A stretch of 64,000 nucleotides of DNA from Odiellus spinosus. Taxonomy: Eukaryota; Arthropoda; Arachnida; Opiliones; Phalangiidae. The stretch is from the NCBI GenBank assembly GCA_963920705.1, contig OY987225.1:1612001-1676000 (forward strand). The letters run 5' to 3'. The position numbers were made by a program, and so were the translations under genes. The notes beneath the pieces are model-generated. The model was not told the DNA's origin. It was given only the letters and a program-made list of their open reading frames with translations, and did no database searches. This document shows, piece after piece, positions 10,931 through 24,069 of this stretch. How positions within the stretch are numbered: position 1 is the first letter of the stretch; the number at the start of each line of letters is the position of its first letter.

Positions 10931-11747
10931 GGCTGCTTTTCCGCCGAAAGTTACCGATTTAAAACGCTAGATGGCGCTCTACATCGAACAGAGATCCCCT
11001 TTTTTGTTGGGATATCAAGAAGAAGAAAACACCTGACGGTCGGAACGCGCGCCACACAAATGGGTCTTATCTATTGCAAAGAAAGGGTCAGAGTTCCCCT
11101 TTCTAAGCGGGAGAAAAAGATTTTCTTCGTTTTGGAAACACCGTCTACCTCTGGCGGTTTTTATTCGGAACTAGGACTCTGGGTTAACTCAATGGAGGAA
11201 TTAGAACGGTGTATTTAGTCCTAAGTTTATTTAAAATTAATCAAGCGTAATTTTCTATTAACATCTCAAAAAAAAGGCGCGATTTCGATCTATGATTTGA
11301 GATTATTTTTACGATGATACGGTATATAGAAATGAAATTACGGGACGATAACTTGAGTTGCAATTTTTCACAGAAGTTAAATTTTGACTTTAAACCTAAA
11401 TATCTATTAAAATAATAAAGATAAAAGAATCAAAAAGTACTCAAATCGTACGCACAAATGTTTTGAACAAAATGCCCCATTTCGCGGCCCCATCGGTTTG
11501 CTAGTTCTACAAAAAGTTAGGCTGAAAGGGAGTCGTGTAAGGCCAAATCTTTATTGACTTTGGATAATTATAACTAATGATCTCGATATGTCGTAAGAAA
11601 AAAATCTAGCACCAATACATTAAGCAGACATTTCTCTATAATATTTAAAAGCCTGGTATTTCCAACTGTAATAAACTGTTTTAAAAGTTGATACAACCAA
11701 AGCGCAAAAACGTCGTTTTAAGGGAAGGGCCTTAATCGAGGAATTTC
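10931..11747. other. Spacer between duplications, no gene seen
   Basis: AT-rich. Contains one TAGATGGCGCT motif at 10968. Nothing else recognised. Confidence 0.6.
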
Positions 11748-12122
11748 AATATACAAGGAGTTTCGAAAATGGTGGTAGGACCGATGTACAATGTGTTCTA
11801 TGGGTCATTTTAAGACGAAAATGTTCTGTGCGGATGACCCCTTAACGTACATTAATAAACGTATATTCAATGCTATAATAAAATTTTATCAAGCGCTTGC
11901 TTTTAAAAAACCAAATAAATAATTAAAAGTATTTTTATCATTGAGTATTAGTTTATTAATGTACATGTACGTTAAGGGGTCATCCGTACACGATTCATTT
12001 CGTAACTCTTAAACGGTGCCCCGTACGACAAAACGTCGAAGAACATTTTCGTCTTAAAATGGCCCATACAACCCACTGCAGCTCGGTCCTACCACCATTT
12101 TCGAAACACCCTGCGTATATTG
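11748..12122. mobile_element. Foldback element of about 375 bp
   Basis: The left arm (TTTCGAAAATGGTGGTAGGA, then TCATTTTAAGACGAAAATG) is repeated inverted on the right, ending CCATTTTCGAAACACCCTGC. The right arm holds about 60 extra bases. Non-coding. Confidence 0.75.
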
Positions 12123-12245
12123 ACGTAGGTATAGTATCTCGGTGTTTTAAACGCAACCCACTATATATATATATCAAAAATGTCTTTGCGAGCAAAGACC
12201 CAGATGGACACGTTATGATTTCGGAAGGCTGAAGCGACAGATATA

Positions 12246-13676
12246 TAAAAAATGTCTTTGTGAACAAAGACCCAGAAAGATCTGTTATGATTTCAGACGG
12301 CTGAAGGGACAGATATGTTCAATTTTCTTTTAAAACGCAAAATTTAATTATAATCGCAACCTGACAGGATTTAGAGTCTAATTTCAAAACAACTGATTTT
12401 ATTCACTCGCAAATATTTAAGAAAAAACATAACAGGCGATTTTCTCCCATTGACCCATAACATTAAATTTGGCTTAATTATTTTTCAGGGAAAACGTGTA
12501 TTGAATTGTTTTTTTTAGTATAATGTGAGTTCACTTTTTTAACCCCAAATTGTCACGACTCGTACTTCAACAGATCGTTAAAAATACTCGCCGGTTTATA
12601 AGAATGGGTATCTTATAGGGACTATTTGCGTTTTATAAAGCCCCTTTGTACTCGCCTTGTTTTCTAGCTTAGCAGACGACGTTGACCGTAACAAATTGAG
12701 CAGTCAAATGAGGATTTTAAAGGGGGCAAATTTCAGAAAAGATAGGCCTTTTAAATTATTCGTAGTTATTTTTCTTCGAGGAAAACCTTATAATTTTATT
12801 TTACGATTCCCTTGAAAGAGATCACTTGCTAGCGCTAAAACCTAAATACATAAGGATTTTGGTTTTGGAAATTCGCAAACTAAATTGGGACTAAAATACG
12901 GCGAATTTTTATTCTGTATAAACTCCTTATTTCGGCACGGATAATGCAATATGAACGAATTGCTTCGACTAAAGTCGAGGAGTTTTAATAAAACATTATT
13001 TATTTAAGTAGTTTTAACCGAGTTTTAACGGAATTTAAAGGTCGGTATTCGAGTATTTGTCAATTACAAATTTAAGAATATTAATTATCGAAGTACATGT
13101 AGTTAAAGAAAGTATCCATGATTAGCGTATAGCCCCTTTAAAGCCACATATCTCACAACCTTGGTTTGTTTACATATCGAGGACATAAATAAAGATCTTT
13201 TTAATAGTACCCATTCTAGAGCAGATATGGTTTTTGAAACAACGACGTTGAGTAATCCCTGGTTTCGGGATAGCGTGTGGTCTTTTACGAATAGTAATTC
13301 AAAGTAAGAATAAAAAAATGTGTCTGAAATATACTTAAATCTCGGTGAATGAATTTACGACTAAGTCGAAAGTTAGAATACCCAACCTTTTCTATCGAAC
13401 GAAAAGTTTTATTTTGGCTGACACGTAATCCCTGAAAAATACTTAAGCCATATTTAATGTTAAGGGTCAATGAGAGAAAGTAGCCTGTTATGTTTTTTCT
13501 TAAATATTTGCGAGTGAATAAAATCAGTTGTTTTGAAATTAGACTAAATCCTGTCAGATTACGATTATAATTAAATTTTGCGTTTTAAAAGAAAATTTAA
13601 CATATCTGTCCCTTCAGCCATCTGAAATCATAACAGATCTTTCGGGGTCTTTGTTCACAAAGACATTTTTGATATA
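12246..13676. repeat. Long inverted repeat: arms of about 220 bp around 1 kb
   Basis: Arm 12246-12472 is the reverse complement of 13467-13676 with several percent mismatch; the AAATATTTGCGAGTGAATAA region is the inner end. The part of the left arm with AATGTCTTTG and GGCTGAAG is duplicated at 12172-12244. The 1-kb interior has no recognisable gene. The right arm continues into duplication copy 2. Confidence 0.8.
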
Positions 13677-13837
13677 ATATCTGTTCCTTCAGTCTTACAT
13701 TTTATTGTAAACTTCAATATCAGTAGACTTGCCCTCTAATAGTATTAAGTTATATATTAATAATATAAACATCGCAATTTTCCATATCGTGAGACTTTTT
13801 CTTTAAAAATCGGAAAATATTTAGTTGTATATTGTAC

Positions 13838-14603
13838 AAAAACGTAGATTTGCTTCTCAATTCTAAAAAAGTGCATTTATACCGAACATCCATTTATACC
13901 CAACGATGTTCGACCAAAGCCGTAAAGGTACGGAAATTAAAAATTCAAAACCGTGAAGTGTTAAAATTAAAAATTAACGGTTAAAGAAATAAGAAAGCCA
14001 GTCTAAGAAATTAGGAACTTTTAGATATTAATATGAATAAAAATTATACAAAAAAAAGATGTATAAATTTGGCCTATGGAAAGTTTAAATTATGTAGTCA
14101 TTCTATAGGGAGACAGCAAAGAGCCAAGGAGGAAAGAAAGCCTGACGTCATGGAACTCCCTTACTGGAGGAGCGTTTGTAATGGCTACTTCTGTAACTCC
14201 CTCGCTAAGGGGGATGACACCGAGGTGAGAGATAGAAACCTCTGACGTATCAATGTCTCCCTTGCTGACTCCCTATAGTAGAATCCACCCTTGGACCGGT
14301 TATATTTTACGCCACCCCTATATATGTAAACATTTCCATTTTTAAGGGTGAATCTACTATTAAAACTTTGCATAGGCTGAATTTATACGTCTTTTTTTTT
14401 GTATAATTTTTATTCATATTAATATCTAAAAGTAAAACATCCTAATTTCTTCGACTGTGGCTTTCTTATTTCTTTAATCGTTAATTTTTAATTTCTGACC
14501 CTTCACGGTTTTGAATTTTTAATTTCTGTACCTTTACGGCTTTGGTCGACCATCGTTGGGTATAAATGCACTTTTTAGAAGTGCGAAGCAAAGCTACGTT
14601 TTT
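13838..14603. mobile_element. Foldback element of about 750 bp, copy 2
   Basis: Same element as 267-1017, inherited with the duplication. It carries an extra short repeat of CATTTATACC near the left arm. Confidence 0.75.
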
Positions 14604-14770
14604 GTATTTCTATTTGCTTTTAGTGGATATAAGTTATGAACTTAAATACGTTAACCCTACTTCGGGTTAATACAATGGGGTCTCCATCGTGATACGAAAT
14701 GAAATAAATAAAGAAACGAATAAAAACGCTTGTTTAAAATAAATCAGAAGCAGCGCTCATTAAATCCTAC

Positions 14771-15390
14771 TCATCCGCTGTAAAATACTTAACCGAACTC
14801 GGTAATATCTGAAACTTACAGTTTTGGTGGAATTGTGATATTAAAATCCGCTTTTCCAAAAGGCACAGGCGGGATTAAATAAAATATAAAATTCTTAGAA
14901 ATTGTCAATAAAATCTGGTACTATTAATATAGATCACTTAATTAAATACTTTATCCGACTTCTTCCGCTATCCGAAACGAAATGGTCCGTCAAAGTAAAC
15001 TAAACGGATAAGAAGCGCTTGTCTAAAAAAAGATCAGAATCAGGGTCCATTAACTTGGGTTCGCGCAGAAGGAGAAGGTAGAAAAAACTTTATTTTTTCA
15101 GCTCCAAACAGTCAAATACCCGAGATTATTTACCCTTCATAAAAACTGATAAAAAATTCAACCCACACTTTACTTATTGTCCGTCTCGTATTGAAAACAA
15201 TTCGTAGAAGGCTATGGACTGTCTTATCTTTTTTAAACAATAGCATGGTGCGTTAGTATTTCTTAGCTTTCGCTCTATTACTTCTAATATCTAATTAAAC
15301 AGTGTTCGCTGTTAGTTCAACAACATCGATATATTTTACGATTGTTCAACCTTCTTTCGCAGCACTTACGAAACACGTGACCATAATGAG
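14771..15390 (+). repeat. Interspersed repeat R, copy b
   Basis: Second copy of the repeat at 1182-1790. The left half is diverged from copy a and resembles copies c and d. The right half (from 15032) is identical to copy a. Confidence 0.8.
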
Positions 15391-17178
15391 GACGTAGATT
15401 GCGGGTAATTTTTATTTTCAAAATTTCGAAAATATAAACATCGATTATGAAATAATGTATTATTCACCGTCGTGGTAATTTTGTTCTATGGCTATATTTT
15501 GAATTGTTTTTTCACGATCTGTCCGAAAATATGACTATATTTTCTAAATGAGGCTTTTTCTTTATATCTCCAAAAGAAATAAAGAATTTATAAGAAAATA
15601 ATAAATCTGATGTCGCGTCAAAAACGTTGTCACACTCGAGTAGCTGTCTTGAAAAATTAGCGAATATTTCTCGCCCCCATTTATTTTTATTTATTTTTTA
15701 TTTAATCTTTAAAGTGATCCTGACACATATTTTTCACGAACTACAAATAGAAATAGTGATATTTCCGGCTAGATCGTTAAAAAAGGATTCAAAAAATATA
15801 TAAATATGTCACTGAACAAAATTACACGAAAACATACATTTTATAATCGACGTTTTTTGAAATTTTCGAAATTTTGAAAATAAAAATTCCACGCAATCCA
15901 CGTCATCACTATGGTCACGTGTTTCATAATTATGGCACCAGAGTGATAAGGTCGCTTTCGCGCGGTCTTTCTAGTAAAAGTACTTGAATCCAAATCAAAT
16001 ACCTTTCGTATTTAAATTGTTTTTAATTACGTTTCAGAAATAATCTACGTCATATATTGGGAAACAAAAAATATATTTTTGTCATTTTAATTTTGAAGTT
16101 TCTTTCTATAAGGCGTCAACCGGAAGAGGAATAAAATTTTGAATATGTCGTTTTAATAGACGAAATCGGAATTGAAGAGGAACTTACAGGGGGCGTTTCG
16201 AACGTTTTCAGGCGTAACGAAACGAAAGAGAGCTTCGTTACGTAACAAAAAGAAATTTTCGACTTGGAAGTTAAGCCGGATATCCCTTAGGAGAACTGAA
16301 AAACACTATGTTGATGTAACATAAACCCAAAATTCTTATTGACCAGAATTAAAGGGGAACTATAAGCTAAAAATGGAAGAGGTTTTGAATTTACAATTAA
16401 TCGTAACTTGTCTGCGTAATTTATCATTTTATAATTTTATAATTTATGTTCAAATAAAAATGCCACCGTTTTAATCAACTGTTAAATGTTAAAAAAGAGG
16501 TTTGGTTTTTGGTTCTCCGTTTGTCCACTTGACCAAGGCTCGAAGATTGAATGAAAAACGCATTTAAGGAAATTTCTCCACGAATTAATTTGAACAATTC
16601 GGAAGAGGTTAAACACTCGAACGCTTTATGCTCCGAACAAGGCTTAAATTATTAAGAAGCTGGAAAATTTTACCGTTGTTCTATGGTTTGAATATTATAT
16701 AAAATCGTAGAAAAAATAATAATTCAAATTGTCGCGAGTGTATGGATACAAATTTTCTCGCTTCTTCTCTAACTCTATTATCCTAAAAGGCAATAAACAT
16801 TCTCAAGTTTCGAACCACAAGAGAGAAAAACCCTTTTATATGAATATTGAATCTTAGCTGAACTAGTATTCCGCTGAAGAAGGCAGCGAGGATTTAGACT
16901 TAAGAGGGGTTTTTGACTATCCGCTCGAAGCAGATAGGAGTTGGCATTTATCAATGTCAACGTCTCTATTTCCCTGGTTCGTCAACTGTCCTTTCTAGCT
17001 CGTTACAACTCAAAGGGGAGTGGTTTCCTCTAAAACAGCTACTACTATATGGAGAATGAAGATAAGGAGTAGAAATTGAGCCATAAAATTGATTCTTCCC
17101 ATTAAGAAACAAATTAATCTGTTCATACCTACACGTAATACTATTAACAATTTTAAATTCAACCCGAAAATGACCCCT

Positions 17179-17516
17179 ATCTTAAAATGACCGTAACTTT
17201 TCTCTATGATCCCCTAGACATAAACCGATTGCACCATTGGAAACAACACATTTCCTGTATTATTTTAAGGCAATCAAATTTTGTTTCGCCACTCGAAAAA
17301 GATGTTTCGCCACTCGATAGAAATTGAGCAAAATCCCGAAAACCCCTATTTTAAAACAGCAGTAACTTTTCTCTATGATCTCCTAGACATAAACCGATTG
17401 CACCATTGGAAAGTAGACGTTCTTTAGATTATTTAAGGGTAATCAAATTTTGTTTCGCCACTCGAAAAAGGTGTTTCGCCACTCGATAGAAATCGAGCAA
17501 AATCCGGAAAACACTT
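17179..17516 (+). repeat. Two tandem 169-bp units, copy 2
   Basis: Counterpart of 3584-3921, identical within the near-identical tract. Confidence 0.85.
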
Positions 17517-18472
17517 ATGTCTTAAAACAGCTTTAACTACAGTTTTCTACTCCTGTATATATATATATTCTCCGTGTTGCCTATTGATGTATTACCTCCT
17601 CTGGAGCGACACGTCTAGAGCCTCGAATCGAGGCAGCTAGTGAAGCCACTCTAACTTGCCTTTTGAAATTGGCCAACGGAGTAGGTGATACGTCGCTTCG
17701 TTGTTGTTTCCAATTCAGATGGAAATTTATTTGGTTTGGCCATTCTTCGGAGATATGGCTTTTCTCAAAAAAGCTCCTTGGGGTCATTCGAGCGGGTTTT
17801 ATTAAAACGTATAAGGGTGCCAAAATTCCGTGTTTAAGCTAATTTTAGCGATAAGTACGAATATGCTCGCGTTGGACGAGGTGTACAAATTTTCTGTGAA
17901 AGTTCAGGATCATTTTTTTATTGTAATTTTGAAAATTTTAATTAGAATTTCGCTGCTTGAATCGTCTTTAATTGTTCACGAAAATGACGTCATAAATTTC
18001 TTTAAAATAAAAAGACGTATGGGCTGAATGTTTTTGTAAAAGAGAAGAGTGTTTTTGGCAAAAGCAATCCGGAGGTTTTTGTTTTTTGTAAAAGCGGAGG
18101 AGCTCGCGTGTTTTTAACCGTTAGGTTTTTGGTCCGATCTAACTTTATCTAATGCAGATCTCATTTTGAGTCCGTATATAGGGTAAAATTTGAATATTTT
18201 AATGGTTTGTTTTCGTATATTTATCGCGGTTTCGTGAGCGCTGAAAATAATGAAAATCCACTACTAGTATTAACAAGTTCTTTTATGTCGAGTGCTTTAG
18301 GTCATTATCGAGACGAGTCGCTTTAATTCGCCCGTTTAAATACGCTTAAGTTATGGCCGACACGAGAAGAGGCGACCAAATCGACGCCGGACGTTTTAAA
18401 CAAATCAAAATATCCTAAATTGGCCAGATGGGTTTGGAGGCGAGACGTCTTTGAAATCATCCAACTCCGAAG

Positions 18473-18532
18473 ATGGAAAACGGAAATATTACATCGACTA
18501 ATCCTTATAATTTCACTTTTGCCTTAAGACAG
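18473..18532 (+). CDS. Candidate earlier exon of IR-like gene copy 2
   Basis: This is the counterpart of 4878-4937: identical sequence, the same CAG|GTAAGA donor, phase 0. The start is as uncertain as in copy 1. Confidence 0.25.
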
Positions 18533-18715
18533 GTAAGAATGAGGCGCGAAACACGAACAAATCTTCCATCTCCTTTAATCAGCGGTAGAGAAATGATTTC
18601 GTATTAAGATTGAAATAGCCCTAATTATATTAAAAACTCTTTTGATGGTACACGCGTACGGGCGATAGATGCCTTTACAATTCGATGACGTAACATTTAT
18701 TTTCAACATGGACAG

Positions 18716-18928
18716 TCTGTGGCTTATATATTTTTCAATGAGAAATACGAGGTTTACAAGTACCGAAAATTTTTGTTGCCTTGGCTTATTTTTCAATCTT
18801 TAAAATCTTTAAATAATGTCAATCTGATTTTTACGAGCAACAACGAATTGAAGAAAAGCCTCCGGAATTTAAACGTCACCAAATTCGACGATACGTTTCA
18901 TTTGCACTCCACTGGTCATCGCCTTGGT
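18716..18928 (+). CDS. Candidate upstream exon of IR-like gene copy 2
   Basis: This is the counterpart of 5121-5333, with the same acceptor and donor, 71 codons and phase 0. It differs only at 18928 (GGT instead of GGC, both Gly). Confidence 0.4.
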
Positions 18929-19186
18929 GTAAGTAAACGATAGTGATATTCGAGAAACGGCAATACTGCCTGGCGTGTCGCGTAACCTCTGACTAATTAC
19001 GAACGCGTTCTTTGGAACAAAAGAAGAAATGAACTCCCGTCTTAATTACCTTTAAAAGATAGTCATTAACGTAAAATACTCCCGGAAGAGAAGGAAACAA
19101 ATGAATCTTTGGTGTCGTTGAATTTCTCCAGCCTTGGCGTCCAATTCTAATCGATTTTATACTTGGCTATCGTTGGTCGCGAGCAG

Positions 19187-20888
19187 ATACTTGATACAGC
19201 GATACGTTTTTATGAAATAAACCCTACTTCGGTGATTTATTTTCACGTATCTCCGTATTTGTTCGTTGATTCCTACGCAATATTTTCGACGTTAAAACCA
19301 GATGAGAGGGATGATTCGAAAGCGCTGTCGATCAAGGTACTCGGGGACTCAGTTTGGGTCCTGGTGGCTCTGTCGTTGCTCGCGGTGTTATTCGTCTCTT
19401 CTAGCATCGCCTTCGGAAAGAGAACGCGTCGTGAAAGTCGTTTTTCTTCGTTCGTCAAGTCAATTTGGATCCACGGGGCTGATATTCTAAACAACTGTAA
19501 GTATCCGAATCGAAAGGCAATAACGAAGAAAAGAAACGTGCCAGAAGTATCGGGACCATTCTATTCCAAACGTAGAGGTCCGATTAGAAATTAAAGGATA
19601 GTTGAGGGATATCCGATATAGACTTCGAGTTCCCGTAGAGGTATTTCTTCGAGTTCATCGAGAGACACGGTTCGAATTTACCCGAGAAATACGTCTCGAA
19701 GTTACTTCAAAGATGCCATAAGAACTCGACCGTTAAGCGTATGGTTAATCAAGACGTAATCTGTGCAAATAATTATTCTTAATTTTTGATTGGCAGCCGT
19801 GGCGCGCGTGAAGAATGTCGCTGCACCATTGAAGCAAATACGAGCCTGGTGGCTCTTGGGAGTAGTATTCATAATTCAATTTTGGTCTGGTGGTTTGAAG
19901 AGCGACATTCTCGTGGATGACTCTTTATTCATCGATTCTTTGGAGGACGTGATGTCCAAACCAAACATGATTAGTTATTTCCGGAAAAATTCTCTGTTCG
20001 AGGTAACGTCTCTCTCGGGATTCTTTCAAAATTTAGGTAGAGTATTGACCGAGTGATACCCTCTTCGGACGAGCCGCGTAATTAGCCGGTTTAATCAGAT
20101 TTGACCCGGGTCTTTTCGGTTCAATAGTCCGTCGAGGGTAAGGCTAAAGGTAAAGGTGGCTCCAGCTGGTATAACGCGTATAGTAAACCAAACATTAGAA
20201 CCGAAACCCAACTTGGTCTATCATCATTATCCCTTCAGCCACGAGTCAATCACGCCGTCCCCGCTTACTGTTAAATATTGCAGGAGAAATATTCAAATGA
20301 CGCCAATTTGAGGCAGCACCTCCGAATAAGAATTGAAAAGAATTCTAGGCAGTACAATGGAGAAGCGATTGAAAAATTTGCTAGCGGGGAAGCTGTAATT
20401 ATCGAACAAACTATCTGGATGCCGCTGAAGCAGAGAAACAAGAGGAAAATGTACGTGGGAAAGACGAAATACGAACAGTACTACAGTTACATGATCTTCA
20501 ACAAACGATTGCCTCGCCATATCAAGGAGAGAATCGACTACGTGTAAGAAAACTCGGGTGCACTTCGTATCGTTTAAGAGTAAAAATGAAATTATATTTT
20601 ATTAGCGCAACGAGAGCAACTGAAACCAGACAGATGGAACCCTGTTATCGAAAAATAACGTTCTTAAAGCGACAAATCCTATTTTCGGCCACCTCGATGT
20701 CTTTCACGCCAATGAACGTCGCCTCTCTCACCGTCATTTTTCGTCTTTGGATTATCGGCCTATCATTGGCCGTAGTAACCTTCTGTTTCGAATTTTTCGG
20801 GGATTCACGGTGCCGAAAAAGGTTCGTATTCATTTCAGCTAGAAGAAGCGTAAAGCAAATGCACTTTTCTATCATTCCTTTGTTTTAA
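19187..20888 (+). CDS. Ionotropic-receptor-like ligand-gated channel, copy 2 (3' four exons)
   Basis: This is the paralogue of the gene at 5593-7380, with the same four-exon structure: 19187-19496, 19797-20002, 20284-20543 and 20606-20888. The 62-nt last intron is conserved. It encodes 352 residues. M1, pore, M3, S2 and M4 are intact. Relative to copy 1 it lacks six codons in S2, between WM and RNKRKMY (an in-frame 18-bp difference), and stops earlier, after IIPLF. By eye the exons carry about 20 amino-acid-changing and 3 silent differences from copy 1. Every splice site and frame is open, so both copies look functional, although the second donor is GTAACG here against GTAAGG in copy 1. Confidence 0.8.
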
Positions 20889-21283
20889 AGGAGGACAACA
20901 TGAAAGTATTTCTTCGCGCGAATATCCCAATAAGGTTAGGCCTAACTCGGACTAATTATCCCGCTTACAGAATATTCAAGACGCTGTGGATTCTTATAAA
21001 GGGGGTAGGTTATATTCCTTCGTAGCAACGTTTATCCTCTTTGAACGCACCAGGGCGAAAATTCGCGGTACCCCTGGACTCATTCCTACAAGATGTTCTT
21101 TTCTAATAAAATATTTCTTCTTTTCTCGATTCAATGATAGATTCTGTTGAACCATCAAAAGGCTTCGACAACAATTTCTTCAATTCCCCGGAATCGTGGC
21201 TTCTCTCGTACGCTTTAAAGATAACGCCAGTTTAATAAGCGCTTATAAAACTGTTTTTTGAAATATCGACACGTGACTAAAGG

Positions 21284-21585
21284 CAAGAAGGATCAGACAA
21301 GGAGAGGAAAAGTGGGGCTGCGTTGAGTTAGAGAGAGAAGAGCCAACCTCCCACTCGGTTGGAAAGGTGGATAGGAAATTCTCGAGGTAAACTGTTGTCA
21401 CGTGGTCGCTAGCGTCGTCGGCTACTACGCGTCTCATAAAGGATCCGTTTTACCCACATGACAACCATTTACCACGAAGCAACTCTACCCCCGTCTGTCC
21501 CCCGTTCTCCCAGAGTGGGAGTTTAGGCTGACGCAGTAGGAACCGCGCCGTTCCCACTTTTCCTCTCCTTGTCTGATCCTTCTTC
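21284..21585. mobile_element. 302-bp inverted-repeat element, only in copy 2
   Basis: Terminal inverted repeats AAGAAGGATCAGACAAGGAG and on (about 32 bp) are flanked by a perfect CTAAAGG duplication at 21277-21283 and 21586-21592. Copy 1 has the unoccupied site near 7705 with a single CTAAAGG. Non-autonomous DNA transposon. Confidence 0.9.
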
Positions 21586-22069
21586 CTAAAGGGAAGATCA
21601 AAATGTCGCAGATCGAAGGGTTGACTAATCCGCCTAACAATCACGGTACAAGCCTGTAGCTTTGACCGCGCTATAGTGATTGCGTAATTGAGTCCGCACT
21701 CAGTTACGTAATCGTGGTTAACCCCTCACCCCCGCTTAACAAAATAAAGATTATAACGCAATCAAAGGCTGAAAAACTGAGAGTTGGCGAAGGATCGATC
21801 GAGGCCGTTGATGTATTTGCACCGAACATCTCAAAATTTTAAATTAGAATTTAATATCAATCCCACTATTATTAATGTTAAGGAACTTAATGTTAAAGTA
21901 AAATGCTAATATTTAATCTAATGTTTAATGTATACGTAATTCGTGTTTTTAAATCAATGAATGTTGTAATCAATCGAACGGGGATCTCGGTGTGGAGAGC
22001 GAGGGGTCAGACGCTCGACAATTCGGGGGTGCGAAATGTTTCAAGTGTTTGCAAATTCAAGAGTGGCGT

Positions 22070-22310
22070 CCCCGTCGGTGGTGAGCGCTCTCGCCGCGCG
22101 ACAACGGGGTCCGGGTTCGATTGCAGCTTATAAGGCGAGGTGAAAAAAATGGGTTGCAAACCTTCCGCCTTGAGTTTTCAAAAGGGTTTTTCTCCGAGGC
22201 CTTCGGTTTCCTCTTTGCGCGAAAACTCACGGAGGTTAAGGGTATTTAGTAAGCGTAGGGTCGCTAGTGGTTAGCACAGTGCCATGGGGGTTAACTACTT
22301 CCACCCTACG
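22070..22310 (+). mobile_element. tRNA-derived SINE-like element, copy 2
   Basis: Better preserved than copy 1 at the tRNA-like end: GTGAGCGCTCTCGCCGCGCG, then GGGGTCCGGGTTCGATTGC. It is not a tRNA gene, because it does not close into a 3' acceptor stem. Confidence 0.55.
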
Positions 22311-23178
22311 CTCTTCTAAACTCAACTCGATGATATCGCTTCTCTAGAACCATCTTAATTTAATGTTATAATAAAATCATAATCGATGTTTGGAATCGCC
22401 GAAAAACATAATGGCGTGTATTTAATGTTAATTGATGTTAATTAAAGTATCGTAAGCCACCGTGTAATTATCATTAAAAATTAAATGTTTGACGTTAGAA
22501 CGCGTGTCTGGTGAAATATTCTTCGATGCAAACTTTGTTTAGAGTTAAATTCAACAAATAATAAACGTTTCGCGTTGGAAATATTTAAGCCTACATGGGG
22601 AGGTTATTTTCTATCCATTTCTCTTTTCTAATTTTCGTAATGTTTCAATATAATGACGCTTTTAATATTAAAATGACCATGTCTAACCTTTTCTACCGAT
22701 CGTTTTTCATCATTAGAAGTAATATACGCGTTTAAATAAACATCAGCGATTGGTTGACTTCGTCGTGACGAAACGCGTACATGAAACGAGCCAACCAATT
22801 CGCTGCTGGACATTTTGCGAGGCCGGATTTCCTGAAATCCATTAGCTCTGCACCCCCCTTAACCCGGTATTAAGAAAATAAGAGTACGTGTCTGTTTCCG
22901 TACAGTCATTATTGAACGGCAGTCAGTAGGGGCATCGTGAATATTATATCTGCCATTAGTTTGTTTTAGTTTATTTCCGCGTGTCAGTTTCGTGAGCGCT
23001 GAAAATGTTTTAAAATATAGTAAATATACTACTTTAATTGCCTTTGGTTATTACAGACGCGTTGGTCGATATGAGTAAGGCAAAGTTACGAGCGCTGTTG
23101 AAAGCTGAAATAATATGATTGGCCCGATTTATAATTCACTTACATTCGAATTTTACAAAAACTTTAGAAATTAATTTA

Positions 23179-24069
23179 AACGCGAAAAACGTGTCTGAAA
23201 ATTATGAAAAAATTCTGTAATACGTTTTTTAACACGGTGATTCCGAAAAAAAAAATTCAAAAGCTGTTCCATTTTAAGTGAAGTCACGGTAATTTTAAAA
23301 AAATTAAATGAAATAATCCCAATTCATTAAAACTTGACCAAAATTGAATTATTTTTCTAAACGAACAAGAACTAAAATTCTACGTATCGAAATTCAATGA
23401 CGTCACGCTATTGCTTGAATTTCTGTATACGAATAAACGCGAGTAATATTTCGTATAAATTTATTTTCTTTTTTGTAGATATTGGTATATTGGAAATTCC
23501 AATAATAAACGCGACATCTAGAGGGGGATTTTAAAAAGTAAAACTAGAAGTAGAGTGATAATTTTGGGGATAAAAATCAATACACGATCGGGGAAATCTT
23601 TCTGGCTAACCGGAAACCAGATTTCAAAAGAGAACTATAGCGCATGCGCGGGGTTAGAGAAAGAATAAAGGATTATTTGATGTCAAGTTTAGTTGTAAAT
23701 CATCAAAGAGAAAAGAAAATAAACACGATGATATATTTTGATCGAGATCACGCTTATTTTCCTTCTTCGTAAATAGATGGCGCTACTGACAACGATATTT
23801 AAAACAAGTAGTCGCGTTCGCCATGAAGATATTACGGTATTTTGGTAGTTTAGGACCTTGTGTAAGTTTTAATTTATGTATAGTAATTAACTTATGTTTA
23901 TAGAGACAGACAAGAAAAGGTTTCTACCATAAGATGTCAAAAGGTTAAATATTAAGTTATATAAACAAAAAAAAAAACAAATGCAAAGCATGAATAAAAT
24001 ATGTTAAGGAATATTCCCACGAGAGTGGATTGGTCACGTGCGATAAACAAGCCAGCTATCGGACAAGGA
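23179..24069. other. AT-rich region, no secure gene
   Basis: Holds a possible tiny first exon at 23823-23861 (ATG to a GTAAGT donor) and a TAGATGGCGCTAC motif at 23774. Otherwise nothing recognised. Confidence 0.5.

Larger units (their letters stand above)
15032..19077. repeat. Near-identical tract shared with 1437-5482
   Basis: Counterpart of the tract at 1437-5482. The left edge falls inside the interspersed repeat of 14771-15390. The right edge lies in the intron just before the transmembrane exons of the IR-like gene. Confidence 0.85.
13572..23178. repeat. Segmental tandem duplication, copy 2
   Basis: Same order and orientation as 1-10930. The right edge is at about 23176, where copy 2 continues with unrelated AT-rich DNA. 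It is shorter than copy 1 mainly because it lacks the TTAA element of copy 1, although it carries its own 302-bp insertion. Confidence 0.95.

Noticed and set aside
22075..22135. tRNA gene candidate with GGTTCGATTGC
   Set aside because: A- and B-box-like parts are present, but no acceptor-stem pairing or anticodon arm closes; a SINE head fits better.
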